Source: Thermoanaerobaculales bacterium (GTDB lineage Bacteria > Acidobacteriota > Thermoanaerobaculia > Thermoanaerobaculales > Sulfomarinibacteraceae). Taken from it: a stretch of DNA of 7,251 bases. Location of the stretch: NCBI GenBank assembly GCA_029932545.1, contig JAOZPW010000201.1, forward strand, positions 1 to 7,251, given 5' to 3'. The stretch's first letter is position 1, and every line of letters begins with the position of its first letter. A program made the position numbers and the translations under genes. The notes beneath the pieces are model-generated. The model searched no databases, was not told the origin of the DNA, and saw only the letters and a program-made list of their open reading frames with translations. This document shows positions 1 through 5,992 of this stretch, piece after piece.

Positions 1-22
1 ATCCGGATAAGAGCAAGTAGAC

Positions 23-54
23 AAAAACGCCGGGGTTTCCCCGGCGTTTTTTTT
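23..54 (+). terminator. Strong intrinsic terminator
   Basis: An 8-bp GC-only stem (28-35 CGCCGGGG pairing with 39-46 CCCCGGCG) closes a three-base loop. Five A residues precede it and eight T residues follow, so the A and T tracts extend the stem. The longer T run is on the plus strand, so it most likely ends a plus-strand gene left of the window. The A5 tract gives a T5 tail on the minus strand, so it may also stop transcripts coming from hypF, which ends about 200 bases away. Confidence 0.93.
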
Positions 55-255
55 GGCGAGGTCGCGGGGACGCTGGGTGATATTTTCTTTACCGGGTGGC
101 TCCAGCGACAGGGGCCGCGACAGGGTCAGCCAGCAGGTACAGGATCAGCGTGGGCTCAGAGGCCCGCGCTCCATATACTGTGCCCCAGGTTTCGCGGTGG
201 GAGCGCGGGGCTCCTGCCCCGCATCGTGCCGATTGGTTTTTGCAAGAAGCTCAGG
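55..255. other. Gene-free stretch downstream of hypF
   Basis: About 200 bases lie between the terminator and the hypF stop codon. Short open frames occur on both strands, but none has a ribosome binding site or a recognisable protein, and some are frames running into hypF. The only structure seen is the REP-like palindrome at 197-224. Confidence 0.6.
197..224 (+). repeat. REP-like palindrome
   Basis: A GTGG head (197-200) is followed by GAGC and a perfect 7-bp stem, GCGGGGC (205-211) and GCCCCGC (216-222), around a TCCT loop. This arrangement of a GTGG/GTAG tetranucleotide head plus a short GC-rich hairpin resembles repetitive extragenic palindromes of Pseudomonas and related gammaproteobacteria. 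Those elements lie between genes and are mobilised by RAYT transposases. It lies just after the hypF stop, a typical REP position. Only one copy is in the window, so repetitiveness is inferred. No T tract follows on either strand that would make it a good terminator. Confidence 0.45.
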
Positions 256-2640
256 CTAAGCCTTTGATGGGTCCGGCGCGAGAAGAATTGTGGGATCAAC
301 CCTCCGCGCAAGGCAGGTTGAGGCCAGCACGACCTGACCGTAGGCCAGGCCACCGTCGCCCGGAGGCAGCCGTGTCGGGAGCAAAACGGGTTGGGCAATC
401 TCTGTGCTCAGGCCCCTTCGCAGTCTGCGATTGACCAGGCAGCCTCCGGTAGCAGCGAGGGTGGTTGGTGTGCCGTGGCTTTCGATGATCTGAGTCGTTA
501 TCGATCCTGCCAGACGGCAAAACGTCGAATGGAAACCGGCGGCAACGCTTTCGGTCGGCTCCCCGGCGGCTGTTCGCCTTGCTGCGGCTGTGAGGAGGGC
601 CACGGATGGCAGGATCGTCGATCCTGGTTGAAGTTGGACCTCCTTCCAAGGCTCCGGCGCCTGGATGTTGACCGCGTGGGCCTCAAGCAGAATCGCTGCC
701 TCGCCCTCGAAGGTATTGACGGTGGCCAGCCCCAGCAGGGCGCCGCAGGCCTCGAAGAGCCGTCCTGCGCCGGTGGCCAAGGGCCAGGAGTGTCCGGTGG
801 CCAGCTTCGCCATCGTCTCGATCCGCTCGTGGGCGAACTCTCGGGCCAACGGTGTTGTGTTCAGGACCGCTGCAGCGCCGGAACTCGCCACGGCGGCGAC
901 GGCAATCCTCCAGGGTTCCCTGACGGCTGCCTCACCGCCGACCAGGGTCATCGGTTCCAGCTGTCCCGCACGTTGCCAGGAGAGATCACCGTTGACGATC
1001 AGCCATTCGCCGCCCCATGCCGAGTGGGCGGGTCCCCATCCGGTACCGTCCATTGCCATCACAAGAGCGGATTCTCCGATGCCGGGGAACCGCCCGTGTT
1101 CGGCCAGGACCGAGGCCGCGTGAGCCAGGTGGTGTTGGACCTCGATCAGGCGGCCGCCTCGCCGTTGGGTGAGTTCCTCGGCCAACCAGCGGCTGGGGTA
1201 GTCGGGATGGGCGTCAGCGACGAGGATCTCGGGCCGGACCTCCATCAGGTCTTCCAGGTGTTCGATGGCCTCCCGGAGGAAAGTCCTGGCTTCGTCTGTG
1301 TCTAAGTCTCCGATATGGGGTGTGAGAACGGCCTGGTTGTCTCTGGCGATGGCCGCCGTCACCTGGAGGTGGGCGCCGACGGCCAAGAGTGGCGCCGGGG
1401 TGGTTTCGGGTAGGTGCAGGGGTTCGGGCACCCAGCCGCGCGCGCGGCGGACAAGGAAGGGGTCGCTTGGCACGGCAATGGCGGGCGAGAAGCCCGTCGC
1501 AACAATGGGGGTTGCCGAGCTTCGGGCAACGGAGTCGTCGACGCGCCGAACAATATCCCGGTCGTGGATCAAAAAGAGATCGGCGATGGCGCCGAGACGA
1601 TCCAGTGCTTCGCGATTGCCCTTGCAGATGGGTTCGTCGGAGGCGTTGCCCGAGGTCATCACCAGCGGATGGTCACCCAGGTGCTTGAAGAGCAGCAGAT
1701 GCAGCGGTGTCGTCGGCAGGACGACCCCGAGGTCTTCCATGCCGGGTGCAACGTTGTCCGAAACCCCGTCGCTCGGTTGCCGTGGTGCCAGGAGGATGGG
1801 GCATCGAGGTGATTTCAACAGGGTTTCGTCAGCGTCGGCCAGCCGGACCAGTCGGTGGGCGGTGGCCGGATCGGCCACCATGACCGCGAAGGGTTTGCTC
1901 GGGCGCCTTTTGGATTTACGAAGTCGATCGACGGCATCGGCGAGATCGGCACGGCAGGCCAGTTGGAAACCGCCCAGTCCCTTGATGGCGATGATGAGAC
2001 CGTCATTGAGTGCCTTGGCGGCCTGGTCAATGGCCTCGGCGCCCTGGGCCAGGTCGGTACCCTCAGAGTCGGCAAGCCAAGCCCGAGGGCCGCACTCGGG
2101 GCAACAGACCGGCTCGGCGTGAAATCGGCGGTCAGCCGGGTCGGTGTATTCGCTCAAACACTGCGGGCACAGCGGGAAGCAGCCCATAGAGGTCCGGGGC
2201 CGGTCGTAGGGCAGCGAATGGACCAGGGAGTAACGGGGGCCGCAGTCCGTACACGTGATGAAGGGGTGGCCGAAGCGCCGATCGGATTGATCTTCCAGTT
2301 CCCGACGGCATGCCGAACAGATTGCTGCGTCAGGAGGTACGCTCGCGCTGGTTGGTCGGCCTTTCTGAGAAATGACAACCTCGAAGATTGTATCGCCGGT
2401 TGGAGGGATCTCCTCAATTTCCAGTTGATCCAAACGAGCCAAAGGCGGCATCGAAAGTGAGAGGTTGCTGGCGAAGGTACGAACGGCGGGCTCTTCACCC
2501 TCGATCTCGATCGAGGCCCCGCCGGGGTCGTTCCAGACCTTGCCCGACAGGCCGGCCTCAGTGGCCAGGCGGTGTACGGTCGGCCGGAAACCAACACCCT
2601 GGACCGCACCTCGGCAGCGAAGGCGAAGCCGCAGAATCAA
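256..2640 (-). CDS. hypF: NiFe hydrogenase maturation carbamoyltransferase HypF
   Basis: HypF uses carbamoyl phosphate and ATP to make carbamoyl-adenylate and passes the carbamoyl group to the C-terminal cysteine of HypE. There it becomes the cyanide ligand of the NiFe hydrogenase iron. All domains are present in order in 794 residues, a normal length. An acylphosphatase domain (about 1-92) has GVGFRP with Arg19 and Asn37. Two zinc fingers follow: C108/C111/C130/C133 and C158/C161/C180/C183. A YrdC-like domain (about 200-385) has KPFAVMV and SGNASDEPI (330-338). A Kae1-like domain (about 410-775) has the H503/H504/H507 cluster, DGTGWG (531-536) and PPGDGG (759-764, usually PPNDGG). The start is TTG, overlapping the hypB stop as TTGA. 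The acylphosphatase begins immediately after it, so no longer start is needed. Translation is probably coupled to hypB. Confidence 0.97.
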   Translation of the reverse strand: MILRLRLRCRGAVQGVGFRPTVHRLATEAGLSGKVWNDPGGASIEIEGEEPAVRTFASNLSLSMPPLARLDQLEIEEIPPTGDTIFEVVISQKGRPTSASVPPDAAICSACRRELEDQSDRRFGHPFITCTDCGPRYSLVHSLPYDRPRTSMGCFPLCPQCLSEYTDPADRRFHAEPVCCPECGPRAWLADSEGTDLAQGAEAIDQAAKALNDGLIIAIKGLGGFQLACRADLADAVDRLRKSKRRPSKPFAVMVADPATAHRLVRLADADETLLKSPRCPILLAPRQPSDGVSDNVAPGMEDLGVVLPTTPLHLLLFKHLGDHPLVMTSGNASDEPICKGNREALDRLGAIADLFLIHDRDIVRRVDDSVARSSATPIVATGFSPAIAVPSDPFLVRRARGWVPEPLHLPETTPAPLLAVGAHLQVTAAIARDNQAVLTPHIGDLDTDEARTFLREAIEHLEDLMEVRPEILVADAHPDYPSRWLAEELTQRRGGRLIEVQHHLAHAASVLAEHGRFPGIGESALVMAMDGTGWGPAHSAWGGEWLIVNGDLSWQRAGQLEPMTLVGGEAAVREPWRIAVAAVASSGAAAVLNTTPLAREFAHERIETMAKLATGHSWPLATGAGRLFEACGALLGLATVNTFEGEAAILLEAHAVNIQAPEPWKEVQLQPGSTILPSVALLTAAARRTAAGEPTESVAAGFHSTFCRLAGSITTQIIESHGTPTTLAATGGCLVNRRLRRGLSTEIAQPVLLPTRLPPGDGGLAYGQVVLASTCLARRVDPTILLAPDPSKA

Positions 2641-3308
2641 GAGGCTTTGGCGCGTTTCTTTTCGAGGCGTGCGCCCAGGTATTGGACCCAGGCATCGACG
2701 CCCTCGCCGGTGGTTGACGCCACCTCGAAGATGGTGCCCAAGGGGTTGAGGACGGCCAAATGTTCCCGGACTGCATTCATGTCAAAGGGCACATAGGGCA
2801 GCAGATCGATCTTTGTGATGACGGTGACCTCTGCCCGGGCAAAGATCGCCGGGTACTTGAAGGGTTTATCGTCGCCTTCGGTGGTCGAAAGTACGGCGAC
2901 CTTGAAGTCTTCCCCGAGATCGTAGGTCGTCGGGCAGATCAGATTGCCGACATTCTCGATGAAGAGCAGGTCTGCCGGCAGGAGTTGCGTCTTCCCCAAG
3001 GCGCCGATCACCTGGCGGGCATCGAGGTGGCACGCGCCGCCCGTCAGGATCTGGTGGGCCGGGACGCCCAGTGCCCGGATTCGGTCGGCGTCCCGCTCGG
3101 TCGCGACATCCCCCTCGAGAACTGCCGCCGTCAGACGCCCGTCGAGACTCTTGATCGTCGCTTCGAGCAGGGTCGTCTTGCCGGACCCGGGAGATGAAAT
3201 CAGGTTGACGACCAATGACCCAGCCGACTGGAATTGTTGCCTCAGTTCAGCTGCCGCCTCGTCGTTGGCCGCCAGAGCCTTGCGTTTGACTGACACCACG
3301 TGTTGCAT
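2637..3308 (-). CDS. hypB: Hydrogenase nickel incorporation GTPase HypB
   Basis: HypB is a SIMIBI-class GTPase that, with HypA, delivers nickel to the large subunit of NiFe hydrogenase. In 223 residues the G domain is complete: P-loop SPGSGKT (39-45), EGDVATERDADR switch region (65-76), the GACHLDA segment with metal ligands Cys93 and His94, ENVGNLICP with Cys125, TKID for guanine recognition (165-168) and STTGEG (198-203). Cys93, His94 and Cys125 match the three G-domain metal ligands of E. coli HypB. The N-terminus is short: it has neither the CxxCGC high-affinity nickel motif nor a histidine-rich nickel store, as in the minimal HypB forms. The ATG has a good Shine-Dalgarno (GGAGGG on the minus strand at 3312-3317), though close to the start. 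It is the first gene of the hypB-hypF pair. hypA is not adjacent. Confidence 0.97.
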   Translation of the reverse strand: MQHVVSVKRKALAANDEAAAELRQQFQSAGSLVVNLISSPGSGKTTLLEATIKSLDGRLTAAVLEGDVATERDADRIRALGVPAHQILTGGACHLDARQVIGALGKTQLLPADLLFIENVGNLICPTTYDLGEDFKVAVLSTTEGDDKPFKYPAIFARAEVTVITKIDLLPYVPFDMNAVREHLAVLNPLGTIFEVASTTGEGVDAWVQYLGARLEKKRAKAS

Positions 3309-3510
3309 ACACCCTCCGAAGCCCTAGTGTACTGCGTCTGAAGTTCCTGCCATCAGTTTGCGAGGCATCCGCGCCGCTGGCAAGACGCGACGACGCAGTC
3401 GTAGTTTGACTGCTCCAAGGAGGAGTAACGAAACCGGCGGCGACTGTGCCCGCCATCACGATCAGTACATATATGGTAGAAGGCGATGCAGCAACCGATG
3501 TAGATGGCAT
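3309..3510. other. Intergenic region upstream of hypB, with small inverted repeat
   Basis: This 202-base gap separates the PIN toxin stop from the hypB start and should hold the hypB promoter unless hypB is read through from the toxin-antitoxin operon. No convincing -35/-10 pair or sigma-54 site was found. A 6-bp inverted repeat, GCAGTC (3395-3400) and GACTGC (3408-3413), with a seven-base spacer is visible. A minus-strand open frame from 3510 has a hydrophobic start but runs into hypB in another frame, and I do not accept it as a gene. Confidence 0.45.
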
Positions 3511-3921
3511 CTATTCGGCGTCATGGAGCGGCTCGAATGTCAGGAAGGTTCTCGGTGAAATAATGGGGATTCGCCGGAAGCTCCCAAGAATGAGCAGATC
3601 GTCGTCACCGGTAACCAGGCAGTCGGCGCCCGATGACTGGGCGAGGGCCAACACCGCATCATCATCTCTGTCACGGCACACCGGTTCAGCGAGGGGTTCC
3701 GGCATCACTATTTGGCCGACCCGCCGGAAAAGTGCCAGGGAACGTTCGACGCGGGCCTTGTCGAATTTGAATTTCGAGATCATTACGCGTTCGAATTCGC
3801 CGAGAATGTGGGGGCTGAGCATGAGTTCGTGGTCGGCGATCACTCGCTCGAAGAGGTCGGCACATACTCCACGTGCAATCATGGCCGCTACCAGGACGTT
3901 CGTATCAAGGACGATCTTCAT
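3511..3921 (-). CDS. PIN-domain ribonuclease toxin (type II toxin-antitoxin)
   Basis: A 136-residue PIN domain protein, the size of single-domain VapC-like and COG1569-type toxins. PIN toxins are metal-dependent endoribonucleases, often cleaving tRNA or other structured RNA to stop growth. The acidic catalytic set is visible: Asp6 in LDTN at the first strand, Glu42 in LGEFERV, the acidic run RDRDDD (83-88) and the TGDDDLL motif with Asp106-108. The C-terminal PxxFL-like end (SPRTFLTF) is typical of the 'putative toxin-antitoxin system toxin component, PIN family'. The ATG overlaps the antitoxin stop as ATGA, so the two are translationally coupled, antitoxin first. The target RNA cannot be read from sequence. 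The domain is intact with no frameshift, so the toxin is probably functional. Confidence 0.92.
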   Translation of the reverse strand: MKIVLDTNVLVAAMIARGVCADLFERVIADHELMLSPHILGEFERVMISKFKFDKARVERSLALFRRVGQIVMPEPLAEPVCRDRDDDAVLALAQSSGADCLVTGDDDLLILGSFRRIPIISPRTFLTFEPLHDAE

Positions 3922-4136
3922 GAAACCTGATCGAAGACATCCTTGTCGGTGACAATGCCTTTGGCTTCGGCCTCTATGACAAGTTCGGCACGGAGAGCAC
4001 GATACTCTCGTAACGCGAAATATTTCTTGAGTGCTTCGCGTACGATTTCGCTCCGTGAGGTTCCGGCCTCACGGCTGACCAGGTCGAGTTCCCGAGTCAA
4101 CGGTTCCGGCAGGCTAATGGTCACGGCATTTCTCAT
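3918..4136 (-). CDS. Ribbon-helix-helix antitoxin
   Basis: A 72-residue protein of the CopG/MetJ-like ribbon-helix-helix type. The DNA-contacting strand is residues 3-9 (NAVTISLPEPL region). Helix A (about 12-24) follows, then the turn and helix B in GTSRSEIVREALKKYF (25-40). The acidic C-terminal tail (about 45-72) is the likely toxin-binding segment. RHH antitoxins dimerise, repress their own operon and neutralise the toxin made by the next gene, here the PIN protein that overlaps by four bases. The start is supported by an AGGAG Shine-Dalgarno seven bases upstream and by the RHH strand beginning immediately at the N-terminus. Upstream repeats at 4161-4186 are candidate operator sites for this protein. 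Confidence 0.92.
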   Translation of the reverse strand: MRNAVTISLPEPLTRELDLVSREAGTSRSEIVREALKKYFALREYRALRAELVIEAEAKGIVTDKDVFDQVS

Positions 4137-4154
4137 GGCAATCTCCTGTATTAG

Positions 4155-4186
4155 ATTGTAACACAGCGTGTCCTTGGGCGTGTCCT
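4155..4186 (-). promoter_or_regulatory. Promoter and candidate operator of the toxin-antitoxin operon
   Basis: On the minus strand a -10 element TACAAT (4160-4155) lies 18 bases upstream of the antitoxin ATG. No good -35 is present. Instead, the -15 to -37 zone carries a direct repeat AGGACACGC (minus strand; plus-strand GCGTGTCCT at 4166-4174 and 4178-4186) with a 12-bp period. An overlapping inverted repeat ACAC-AGC-GTGT lies at 4161-4171. RHH antitoxins bind such short repeated sites next to their promoters, so autoregulation is likely. The operator assignment is inference. Confidence 0.5.
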
Positions 4187-4311
4187 GCGCATCCGGATAT
4201 TGGAAAAACGCAGGAGTCGTTTAACTTCCTGAGGTTCGGCTGTAATCGAGTTCTGGTTGTGGGCGTTTTCCCGGAATGAATTTCAATAAACCAAACGTGC
4301 GAAGCGCGAAT

Positions 4312-4400
4312 AGCCAGGAGCGGGGCCGGATTGGCCTCTCTCGGTAACCCTGAAACAAGAACCCATATTCAAGGGGCCAATACGGTGCGCGCTCCTGGCT
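4312..4400. repeat. Nested inverted repeat in thioesterase leader
   Basis: An outer perfect 11-bp inverted repeat pairs AGCCAGGAGCG (4312-4322) with CGCTCCTGGCT (4390-4400). An inner perfect 7-bp repeat pairs ATTGGCC (4330-4336) with GGCCAAT (4375-4381). Seven- and eight-base internal loops separate the two stems, and the apical part is 38 bases. The element ends 38 bases before the thioesterase start and just before its putative -10. It could be an operator region, a small mobile hairpin or a structured RNA. The function is unknown. Confidence 0.5.
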
Positions 4401-4411
4401 CTGCCGCACCG

Positions 4412-4432
4412 TGGCATAATGCGTCCGGGGGA
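4412..4432 (+). promoter_or_regulatory. Extended -10 promoter and ribosome binding site for thioesterase
   Basis: TGGCATAAT (4412-4420) fits an extended -10 element (TG-N-CATAAT). No -35 hexamer is seen at 16-18 bases, as is common for extended -10 promoters. A G-rich Shine-Dalgarno (GGGGGA, 4427-4432) lies six bases before the ATG at 4439. The predicted leader is very short, about a dozen bases. Confidence 0.4.
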
Positions 4433-4438
4433 AATGGT

Positions 4439-4897
4439 ATGCAGCGACAGATGTTGGAAAAATTGGCGCAGCTTTTTGAGTCGACGCCGTTCTTTCGTTT
4501 CCTGGGGATGTCCTTTAACTCGGTCGAAGTCGGACGGGTTGAGATCGAAATTCCCTTCCGGCCGGAATTGATCGGCAACCCGGAACTGCCGGCTTTGCAT
4601 GGCGGCGTGATCTCCGCTTTGCTGGATACCTGTGGCGGTGCGTCCGTGTGGTCCGAGTTGGGTAAGGGTGACCGTGTTTCGACTGTCGACCTCAGGGTCG
4701 ATTACCTCCGTCCGGGCAGGGCTGAGACGCTGATCGGTGTGGGGCACGTCATTCGATTGGGCAATCGGGTCGGTGTCGCCGAACTCCGGGCCTTCCATCC
4801 GGATCGAGAGGACGAACCGGTCGCCGTGGGCACGGGTGTCTTCAACGTACGAAGGGCGAAGCCTGAAGAAAAAGAGTTGTGGGAGCATGTTGGGTGA
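4439..4897 (+). CDS. PaaI-family hotdog-fold acyl-CoA thioesterase
   Basis: A 152-residue hotdog-fold protein, normal length for PaaI-type thioesterases, which hydrolyse aryl- or acyl-CoA esters as cytosolic oligomers. The family signature is clear: LHGGVISALLDTCGG (53-67) with HGG at 54-56 and Asp63 at the position of the catalytic acidic residue on the hotdog helix. TVDLRVDYLRP (82-92) follows, and the terminal strand is VGTGVFNV (130-137). Substrate cannot be told from sequence. The frame stays open upstream to an ATG at 4331. The 4439 start is preferred because it has a G-rich Shine-Dalgarno at the right distance, lies just after the -10 element, and the upstream segment has low-complexity composition and crosses the nested inverted repeat. 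It is the only plus-strand gene recognised. Confidence 0.9.
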   Translation: MQRQMLEKLAQLFESTPFFRFLGMSFNSVEVGRVEIEIPFRPELIGNPELPALHGGVISALLDTCGGASVWSELGKGDRVSTVDLRVDYLRPGRAETLIGVGHVIRLGNRVGVAELRAFHPDREDEPVAVGTGVFNVRRAKPEEKELWEHVG

Positions 4898-5071
4898 AAT
4901 CCAAGAGTACCTCTCCCTGACGGGGCGTGCCGGCCCTGAAATTGAGCCTCGGCCTTCGGGGCTACGCTGGCGCGTGTCCCCGCTCGGCCATTTCCCTCAA
5001 GGGCGACAAACCCTTTTTTCGGGTGGTTTCGACTGCGCATCTGCACCGCTTTCTCATCCTGCCCCAAGCCC
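4898..5071. other. Region between convergent genes, with weak hairpins
   Basis: This stretch lies between the ends of the thioesterase gene and the minus-strand membrane protein gene, so both transcripts should stop here. A 7-bp stem with one wobble pair is seen, AGCCTCG (4945-4951) and CGGGGCT (4957-4963). A weaker pairing of AAACCC with GGGTGGTTT lies across a T run at about 5008-5030. Neither has the form of a classical terminator. No attC-like GTTRRRY/RYYYAAC pair is present. Confidence 0.4.
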
Positions 5072-5443
5072 TTAATTCAATGAGGCGAAGGCAGCAATCG
5101 CCACTAGCGCGACGGTGAGGCCTGACCCGATTCTGTGAAGCCACAATGCCGATTGATATGGCATTTTGGCCGCGGTGACGATTCCGCCTGACACGATCGC
5201 AAAAATCGCTGACGAGGCTGTCAGAACAACAAAAGCCCACTCGTCAACCGAGAGCGGGAGCGCTCGATTAGTGCGATACACCTTGAACGCGACCAGCGCT
5301 ACTGCACCTAGGGCACTCAGCCTGTGAATGTTGACCAAACGCTTGTTGTAGGGTCTTCCGGCAAACGACAAGATGGAGGCGGACATCAGAGTCAGGAACG
5401 TCAACGGGAAGACCAAAGTTTGAAAAATTTCTGAGTTCAGCAT
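5072..5443 (-). CDS. Small four-helix membrane protein with duplicated His motif
   Basis: A 123-residue protein with four predicted membrane helices (about 7-28, 42-56, 68-91, 99-121) and little else, so an inner-membrane protein. I do not recognise a named family. The two halves resemble each other: PY at 31-32, His40-Arg and VALVA at 48-52 match PY at 95-96, His103-Arg and VALVA at 111-115. This suggests an internal duplication of a two-helix unit. The two histidines sit at the same end of helices 2 and 4, a geometry seen in small b-type cytochromes with bis-His heme, but heme binding is inference. The ATG has only a weak, distant GAAGAG as Shine-Dalgarno. The gene starts 21 bases after the attC site, where a cassette gene would begin, but no second attC follows its stop. 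It may be the terminal, truncated cassette or ordinary DNA next to the array. Confidence 0.75.
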   Translation of the reverse strand: MLNSEIFQTLVFPLTFLTLMSASILSFAGRPYNKRLVNIHRLSALGAVALVAFKVYRTNRALPLSVDEWAFVVLTASSAIFAIVSGGIVTAAKMPYQSALWLHRIGSGLTVALVAIAAFASLN

Positions 5444-5464
5444 TAGTGCGGGGTCTCTTCCGGG

Positions 5465-5575
5465 GCCTAACGCCTGAACTCAGCGGCGCTGGTTGTTGGC
5501 ATGGCCGGTGCTCTTGGGTTTTCGTTCGCACTGGCCATGCCAAAAACCAGTGACCGCTGCAGTGATTTGTTATAC
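5465..5575 (-). other. attC: Integron attC recombination site (111 bp, VCR-like)
   Basis: Read on the minus strand, the site starts with an R'' box GTATAAC (5575-5569) and ends with a perfect GTTRRRY R' box GTTAGGC (5471-5465). Between them lie strongly palindromic arms. CAGCGG pairs with CCGCTG in the L-box zone. An 18-bp stem beginning CTGGTT and ending ATGGCC has a single mismatch to its partner, and GTGC/GCAC extends it toward the loop. Long imperfect palindromes bounded by these boxes are the structure that integron integrases (IntI) recognise as folded single-stranded DNA. The TATAACAA beginning and the length over 100 bp recall Vibrio superintegron repeats. Orientation places genes 6312-5723 upstream as the cassette body, with the crossover expected between 5471 and 5470. 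No intI gene is visible. Confidence 0.85.
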
Positions 5576-5722
5576 GGCACACGTGGGGGAAGGGATGGGT
5601 GTAATGAGCTTCGGCCACAGCGGATTGCCGACTCGCAAATACCGTGCTGGGATCGTTCGGCTTCTGGGCTTCTTGCATCCGTTTCAAGGGACGCCTGGAG
5701 ACGAAGGACCGATGCCATCATG
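5576..5722 (-). other. Non-coding spacer between last cassette gene and attC
   Basis: About 147 bases separate the stop of the two-helix membrane protein gene from the attC R'' box. Open frames that cross it, including one read through the attC palindrome, show no recognisable protein. No hairpin or T tract that would act as a terminator is evident. Confidence 0.4.
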
Positions 5723-5992
5723 CTAGCCCGCCTGCCCATGGTCACAGGCGCGAAATCTCGCCACAAAATGGAATACCAACCACTCTAAGACTAGCGTTAC
5801 CGCCAGGAGGAGAACAAAAAACCACAGGTACTGAATAAGGAAGTTGAGGAACTGGAACCCAGCGCCTCGGGCATATATCTCAGGCGAGTCCGCAGCATTT
5901 CCCACAAGGTGCTGCCAGAAGGCCCAACAGGTCAGAACCCAGAGAGCGGTGGTGCCACCCATTATGAAGTTGCGAACGATCTGAATAGTCAC
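5723..5992 (-). CDS. Small two-helix membrane protein, cassette-borne
   Basis: An 89-residue hydrophobic protein that I cannot assign to a family. Two membrane helices are evident (about 8-27 and 48-75), rich in Trp and Phe. A short polar loop joins them (30-46), and the tail is basic then polar. The GTG start overlaps the TGA of the upstream gene as GTGA, which supports translational coupling and this start. An internal ATG (codon 11, at 5962) has no Shine-Dalgarno and would remove part of helix 1. It is the second gene of the putative cassette and the last before the attC site. The segment has lower GC than the hyp region, in keeping with acquisition by transfer. The function is unknown; cassette membrane proteins are often accessory or stress-related, but nothing here shows that. 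Confidence 0.7.
   Translation of the reverse strand: MTIQIVRNFIMGGTTALWVLTCWAFWQHLVGNAADSPEIYARGAGFQFLNFLIQYLWFFVLLLAVTLVLEWLVFHFVARFRACDHGQAG

Noticed and set aside
391..2122. Two long plus-strand open frames (391-1305 and 1265-2122) opposite hypF
   Set aside because: HypF on the minus strand is full length with every domain motif. The opposite frames are products of GC-rich codon bias, have no recognisable domains, and overlap one another.
3335..3360. Possible sigma-54 promoter (TGGCAGGAAC on the minus strand) upstream of hypB
   Set aside because: The -24-like TGGCA is present, but no TTGC occurs at the required -12 spacing.
3247..3510. 87-codon minus-strand open frame with a hydrophobic N-terminus upstream of hypB
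   Set aside because: It overlaps the hypB 5' end in another frame, the C-terminal half is low complexity, and no ribosome binding site supports it.
4221..4409. 62-codon minus-strand open frame opposite the thioesterase leader
   Set aside because: It starts at GTG without a Shine-Dalgarno, runs through the nested inverted repeat and resembles no known protein.
4331..4438. Longer thioesterase start at 4331, adding 36 residues
   Set aside because: The extra residues are not family-like and run through the nested inverted repeat. The ATG at 4439 has a better ribosome binding site and sits right after the -10 element.
5268..5687. 139-codon minus-strand open frame across the attC and the four-helix protein gene
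   Set aside because: It overlaps the more credible membrane protein gene in another frame, crosses the attC palindrome and has no domain-like features.
5467..5766. 99-codon minus-strand open frame running through the attC site
   Set aside because: Much of it translates the attC palindrome, and its start overlaps the coding end of the 89-residue membrane protein gene in another frame.
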